From a virus, in IMG/VR virus record IMGVR_UViG_3300032116_015969, positions 1-25,060 of that record: 25,060 nucleotides of DNA; one strand, written 5' to 3'. This document shows positions 21,906 through 25,060 of the stretch, piece by piece. Within the stretch, counting starts at the first letter, position 1, and every line of letters starts with the position of its first letter. The notes below the pieces were generated by a model. It saw nothing but the letters and a program-made list of their open reading frames with translations. It did not search any database and had not been told where the DNA came from. The position numbers were made by a program, and so were the translations under genes.

Positions 21906-22331
21906 TTACTTAGCCAACACGTAGGGCTGATTCCAGCGACCGATATTAACATCAACATACCAGCCCACATTGAAATAGTCAGTTTGGATATCCGACTTGT
22001 CCCAATTACCATCGTTCATTGCGGTTAATACTTCACGCAGGAACTGTTTTGCCTTACCCGAAAAATGCTCATGATACCAATACGGATTAACGTCAACCGA
22101 CTGGCTCTTACGGATCCAATCAATTTGGTCTTCTGACATTTTTTTGCCGTAGTTCAGATTGGCATCAGTTTGGATAAAGTTTTCAACAAAATCAATTGCA
22201 CCCGACTTGATGGTCAGTGAAAGGGTACTGTGATTACGGACACTCAGTGAGCCCTTAACCTTGTACTTCTTGAGGATTGCTTTAACAGCTGGGGCGATTA
22301 GTGCTTTACGCTCTTGATTCATGTAAGCCAT
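21906..22331 (-). CDS. LPD29-like hypothetical protein
   Basis: A 141-aa protein starting MAYMNQERKALIAPAVKAIL, with a consensus AAGGAG ribosome site 7 bases before the ATG. Landmarks are KKYKVKGSLSVRNHSTLSLT, IKSGAIDF, VNPYWYHEHFSGKAKQFL and the C-terminal FNVGWYVDVNIGRWNQPYVL. This pattern matches, from memory, the LPD29 domain (large polyvalent protein-associated) found in phages and mobile elements, whose function is unknown. It is complete as a stand-alone domain. The gene is clearly GC-richer (31 G+C in 22201-22260) than the neighbouring 436-aa gene (13 G+C in 22561-22620). Confidence 0.75.
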   Translation of the reverse strand: MAYMNQERKALIAPAVKAILKKYKVKGSLSVRNHSTLSLTIKSGAIDFVENFIQTDANLNYGKKMSEDQIDWIRKSQSVDVNPYWYHEHFSGKAKQFLREVLTAMNDGNWDKSDIQTDYFNVGWYVDVNIGRWNQPYVLAK

Positions 22332-22363
22332 TTATTGCTCCTTGTTCATCAGTTAATATAGCT

Positions 22364-22392
22364 ATTATATAGCCAACCCGATTTATTGTCAA
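22364..22392 (-). promoter_or_regulatory. Consensus sigma70 promoter
   Basis: On the - strand, TTGACA (22387-22392), a 17-base spacer and TATAAT (22364-22369), both exact consensus. GCTATTATATAGC around the -10 is a near palindrome. It lies 32 bases before the ATG at 22331 and drives the LPD29-like gene, insulating it from the 436-aa gene upstream. Confidence 0.85.
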
Positions 22393-22410
22393 CCAAAATG
22401 TTGTTGCAAA

Positions 22411-23721
22411 CTAAGTAACTTCTTTCCAATAGGAGCTTGTGTCTCTTACTGCTTGAGATAACAAATCACGACAGGCCTGGATCTGAGCGGTCGTATTGGA
22501 TACATGGCTTGCTAGATAGTACGTCAAAATGGTGCTTGTATGTATTACACTTTTGTTAACTATTCGTTCTATTATCATTTTGATATCAGTTATCAAATTG
22601 ATATTATGGATTTCAATTGTTTTCTTTTTGATAACATTCCAATTTTCTTCTACTCGCCTGTAGTCTGATTCCATCGCCTTCACAAATTTTTGGCTAGATT
22701 CTAATCTTGGTTCTATTATTAGTCCACGCTCACTTGCCCAAGTTTCTGCAAAAGTTTTGTAGTCAACACCGTTCCAGTTTGTATACAAGTGTTTTTTAAA
22801 GTCGGTGTTATTTTTGTTAAAATCAAAAAAGATAATTGTATCTGCTCCTGTATTCAGTGCTTCTATCTCACCATATAATCCATTTGCAGGACACAACACA
22901 CGATTAGCTTCTGTCAATGGTGCATTGGCATCAGCATGATATAGATTAACAACTTTCTCATGACCAATCGTTATTGCTTTAAATCCCTCAATCCAAAACT
23001 TATGTAGTTCATCTAATTTATCAAGTGTTTCCATCTTTTGAATTGCTTCTGCAAACAAATCTGTATTGTTTTCTGGATAACAGTATCCACGTGCTGCAAT
23101 ACGTTTAAAATCCCAATAGGTTAACCATTTGCGTAGTTCGGGAGTAATGAAGGGATCAAACACAGATGCTTCAGGGTAACGCCATTCGTCATCATAATTG
23201 CATACTTTATATCCGTTATCTAATACGGTAGTAAAAATTTTTACACCAAATAATAACTCACGTGGTCCTACCTCATCACCATAACTTATCCAAAATGGTG
23301 CGTGACCGTCATGCATATCAAATTCACTTCTAATCAATAAACGACCAACATCATTGCCTGTAGTGAAATCAAGTTTTTTGCCACACAATGCTTTTGTATT
23401 AATAGTAAAACATTGTGTATGTAAATACGGCAACTCATTAGGATACCATATTAAGTGACCCATCAGTCCTACATCCATTGGAAAGTTTATTAGTTTATTG
23501 AGTAGATGTTCTGGCTCAAAAATAATATCACCGGCTAACTGCACAAATATTAAATCATAGTGATCAATAAATTTGTTTAATTCATCTACCTGGTCAATAA
23601 CAATAACAGGATATCTACCTTCACTCATTCCAACTTGTTGACTATGAGTTAGCTGTAATAGCTTGTCATTTAACCACTGGTTATTAGTATGCTCTCGTAC
23701 TGTACACAAAAGTACCTTCAA
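22411..23721 (-). CDS. Two-part protein: glycosyltransferase-like plus Rossmann-like domain
   Basis: A 436-aa protein from a TTG start that has AAGGAG seven bases upstream, overlapping the previous gene by 38 bases. Residues 1 to about 200 have a GT-A-like look: MKVLLCTVREHTNNQW, DLIFVQLAGDIIFEPEHLLN, then VGLMGHLIWYPNEL and FTINTKALC. The second part (about 260-345: VLCPANGLYGEIEALNTGAD, IIFFDFNKNNTDFKKHLYTN, WNGVDY) resembles a nucleotide-binding fold seen, from memory, fused to such domains in aquatic phages. There is no DxD site that I can name with confidence. It follows two 2OG-Fe(II)-oxygenase-like genes in one operon, so a modification pathway is plausible. Exact activity unknown. Confidence 0.6.
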   Translation of the reverse strand: MKVLLCTVREHTNNQWLNDKLLQLTHSQQVGMSEGRYPVIVIDQVDELNKFIDHYDLIFVQLAGDIIFEPEHLLNKLINFPMDVGLMGHLIWYPNELPYLHTQCFTINTKALCGKKLDFTTGNDVGRLLIRSEFDMHDGHAPFWISYGDEVGPRELLFGVKIFTTVLDNGYKVCNYDDEWRYPEASVFDPFITPELRKWLTYWDFKRIAARGYCYPENNTDLFAEAIQKMETLDKLDELHKFWIEGFKAITIGHEKVVNLYHADANAPLTEANRVLCPANGLYGEIEALNTGADTIIFFDFNKNNTDFKKHLYTNWNGVDYKTFAETWASERGLIIEPRLESSQKFVKAMESDYRRVEENWNVIKKKTIEIHNINLITDIKMIIERIVNKSVIHTSTILTYYLASHVSNTTAQIQACRDLLSQAVRDTSSYWKEVT

Positions 23722-24364
23722 TTCCTTGCTCCTTCGCTGCGTTATTCATTAATGCCTTCCATTCAGGCGTACTGTCATGATGATGCACAATCATATGGTA
23801 TCTATCTTCATTACTAGTGTTTTCAATTGCATGATAATGGTGTAAATTCAATGCATACATATCACCGGATTTATAGTCTAATGTAGTACCGTCATCCCAA
23901 TTCCACACACATCCTTCAGGATTATTCAATGCCATATTGACTGCTTCAATAACAGGTTCGTCACTATCAAAATGCCTTTGTATCCATCCACCTGCTTCTA
24001 ACAACATAAATCTTACTCTACCAAACTTCTTTGTAGGAAAAGTATTCTTTAACCAATTAACTGTTATCGGACAATGTTCTGCTGCCCATGTCCATTTAAA
24101 GTCATTGATAGCATCATATGGATTAGTGTATTCTGGATATGCTGTATATGCGCTAGGTTTATTGTATTCGTATCCGTGTAGTGATAGCGAAAACCATTTC
24201 TCTTGTTTGTAGAGATGTGTATTGACATGGTATCTAACAAAATGTTCACGCATTGCCTTTGCCTCAGCAAGCATTTCTTCATAGGGAAATTGTAAATCTA
24301 ATTTCAGGCATTTACCTTGACTTACAAAATACTCTCTACCAAAATCTTCAATATTATATGTCAT
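23684..24364 (-). CDS. Aspartyl/asparaginyl beta-hydroxylase-like 2OG-Fe(II) oxygenase
   Basis: A 226-aa protein starting MTYNIEDFGREYFVSQGKCL. The metal site is His131 and Asp133 (GWIQRHFDSDEP), with the distal His178 in HHYHAIENTSNEDRYHMIVH. Arg188 in the same block should bind 2-oxoglutarate. The GDMYALNLHHYHAIENTS spacing is typical of the Asp/Asn hydroxylase branch (PF05118). It would hydroxylate a protein or small-molecule target; which one is unknown. The start overlaps no coding sequence but lies one base after the stop of the next oxygenase-like gene, and its end overlaps the 436-aa gene by 38 bases. Confidence 0.8.
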   Translation of the reverse strand: MTYNIEDFGREYFVSQGKCLKLDLQFPYEEMLAEAKAMREHFVRYHVNTHLYKQEKWFSLSLHGYEYNKPSAYTAYPEYTNPYDAINDFKWTWAAEHCPITVNWLKNTFPTKKFGRVRFMLLEAGGWIQRHFDSDEPVIEAVNMALNNPEGCVWNWDDGTTLDYKSGDMYALNLHHYHAIENTSNEDRYHMIVHHHDSTPEWKALMNNAAKEQGIEGTFVYSTRAY

Positions 24365-24365
24365 A

Positions 24366-25060
24366 TTAATTGTAACTGTTGTGATGATACTTTTTATCGG
24401 ACGGGTCTATTGGATCAGGGAATATAATAGCCTCATCTCTGCGTTTAATGAGACTTCTAATTACCATATCTTTGTGCTTAACTCTATCTACGATACCAAA
24501 CACACTTAGTTGAATTTTGTTTTCTCCCACATATTCGCTACCATGAAAATGATAGCGTTCACAAAATGCAAAACAGGGTCGTTCACGTGTTATTTTTGGA
24601 TATATCTTTTCTGAATCCTTTGTTTCGCACACAAAGAATGCATTGTCAACATGTTGTGTGAGTTGAATATTATAGCGATGTGGTTCATTATGTATGCTAA
24701 TTTCATATGGGTCATTAACAATATCACCCATATGCGGATCAACGTGCGGTTGTACATATGTTTTTTGTATCATCATAGTTACCATTGTCAGTTCACTAAA
24801 TGGAAGTTGCTCTAACATATACGGTATTTCAGGAAACACTTTGTCAATATCATTAGCGTATTGACATTCGCCTAAGCCAGGATTGTAACGATTATATAAT
24901 ACGTTTCTTGCGTATTCAGTATCAAGCCACTGGCTGCTGGATAACCTGCCTATCACTGGCACAAGGTCCCAATAGGACACTGCATCAACACTATCCTTTA
25001 TCTTTGGAAGTTTGTATTGTTCACAATACTCTAACAGTTTCTTTTCGTCAGGTAATCTTA
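24366..25060 (-). CDS. 2OG-Fe(II) oxygenase-like protein (5' end outside window)
   Basis: A GTG at 24980 could start a 204-aa protein, but the frame stays open to the window edge (26 further codons, including RLPDEKKLLEYCEQYKLPK), so the gene probably begins beyond 25060. The metal-site pattern is HVD (QPHVDPHMGD, His codon at 24744-24746), with a distal His in ERYHFHGSEY and a basic Lys (ENKIQLSVFG) where the 2-oxoglutarate anchor would be. Overall size and spacing fit small phage 2OG oxygenases. The C-terminal tail is charged (KRRDEAIIFPDPIDPSDKKY). It is the first of the oxygenase/glycosyltransferase-like run read here. Confidence 0.65.
   Translation of the reverse strand, partial: RLPDEKKLLEYCEQYKLPKIKDSVDAVSYWDLVPVIGRLSSSQWLDTEYARNVLYNRYNPGLGECQYANDIDKVFPEIPYMLEQLPFSELTMVTMMIQKTYVQPHVDPHMGDIVNDPYEISIHNEPHRYNIQLTQHVDNAFFVCETKDSEKIYPKITRERPCFAFCERYHFHGSEYVGENKIQLSVFGIVDRVKHKDMVIRSLIKRRDEAIIFPDPIDPSDKKYHHNSYN

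Noticed and set aside
1-25060. tRNA genes, integrase/transposase or insertion sequences
   Set aside because: I saw no cloverleaf-like region in the few short gaps and no recombinase or transposase motif in any product; small RNAs without structure could still be missed.

Overview
The window looks like part of an AT-rich, T4-like tailed-phage (myovirus) genome of the kind recovered from marine or fresh water. This rests on several observations. Genes are tightly packed and often overlap at ATGA. Late-promoter-like NATAAATA boxes sit just before structural genes. There are two large tail-fibre or virion genes, a lambda-R-like peptidoglycan lytic transglycosylase, and many short phage-type hypotheticals. 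Several host-like auxiliary genes (dCMP deaminase, IF-1, superoxide dismutase, ErpA-type Fe-S carrier, 2OG-Fe(II) oxygenases) are also present. Host identity cannot be read from the sequence. Consensus sigma70 promoters (TTGACA-17-TATAAT) indicate a bacterial host with an ordinary housekeeping sigma factor.

Layout. 1-2386 (+): end of an upstream gene, a hairpin, a cupin-like protein, a membrane-anchored small protein, a hypothetical, a cytidine/dCMP-deaminase-family enzyme and two small overlapping genes. 2486-3580 (-): a small run of exported or membrane proteins (two signal-peptide proteins, a 42-aa membrane peptide) and a 47-aa basic peptide. 3672-6363 (+): a tiny basic protein, an AbrB-like small protein, a DUF4337-like membrane protein, a C-terminally anchored 261-aa protein, two tiny ORFs and a HAD-type 5'(3')-deoxyribonucleotidase. 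6384-11533 (+): two related low-complexity proteins that share N- and C-terminal motifs, then a 585-aa multidomain lysin (GH104-like, SGNH hydrolase, duplicated linker, LysM). 11565-14583 (+): a second AbrB-like protein, a virion-like protein, a sigma70-driven hypothetical, IF-1, Fe/Mn SOD, a GT2-like glycosyltransferase and an ErpA-type Fe-S carrier. 14607-20396 (+): two fibre proteins, the first ending in a tail-collar domain, closed by a strong terminator at 20415-20440. 20439-25060 (-): a convergent block with small hypotheticals, three 2OG-Fe(II)-oxygenase-like proteins, a GT-like/Rossmann-like 436-aa protein and two GC-richer genes with perfect sigma70 promoters.

How they may work together. 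The + strand from about 5600 to 20400 reads as a late, virion-building region expressed from T4-type late promoters. Stress, translation and Fe-S genes are inserted among the structural genes. The - strand oxygenase/glycosyltransferase-like cassette could modify virion or host proteins or glycans; this is inference. The three sigma70-driven, GC-richer genes look like independently transcribed inserts (morons) or early genes.

The most unusual points are: (1) a capsid-targeting/prohead-protease-like N-terminal motif that recurs on three consecutive proteins and twice more inside one of them; (2) a tandem-duplication scar that carries a copy of the nucleotidase gene's 3' end and its late promoter; (3) the lysin's domain set; (4) a phage-encoded IF-1; (5) a 14-bp perfect inverted repeat that embraces a perfect sigma70 promoter.
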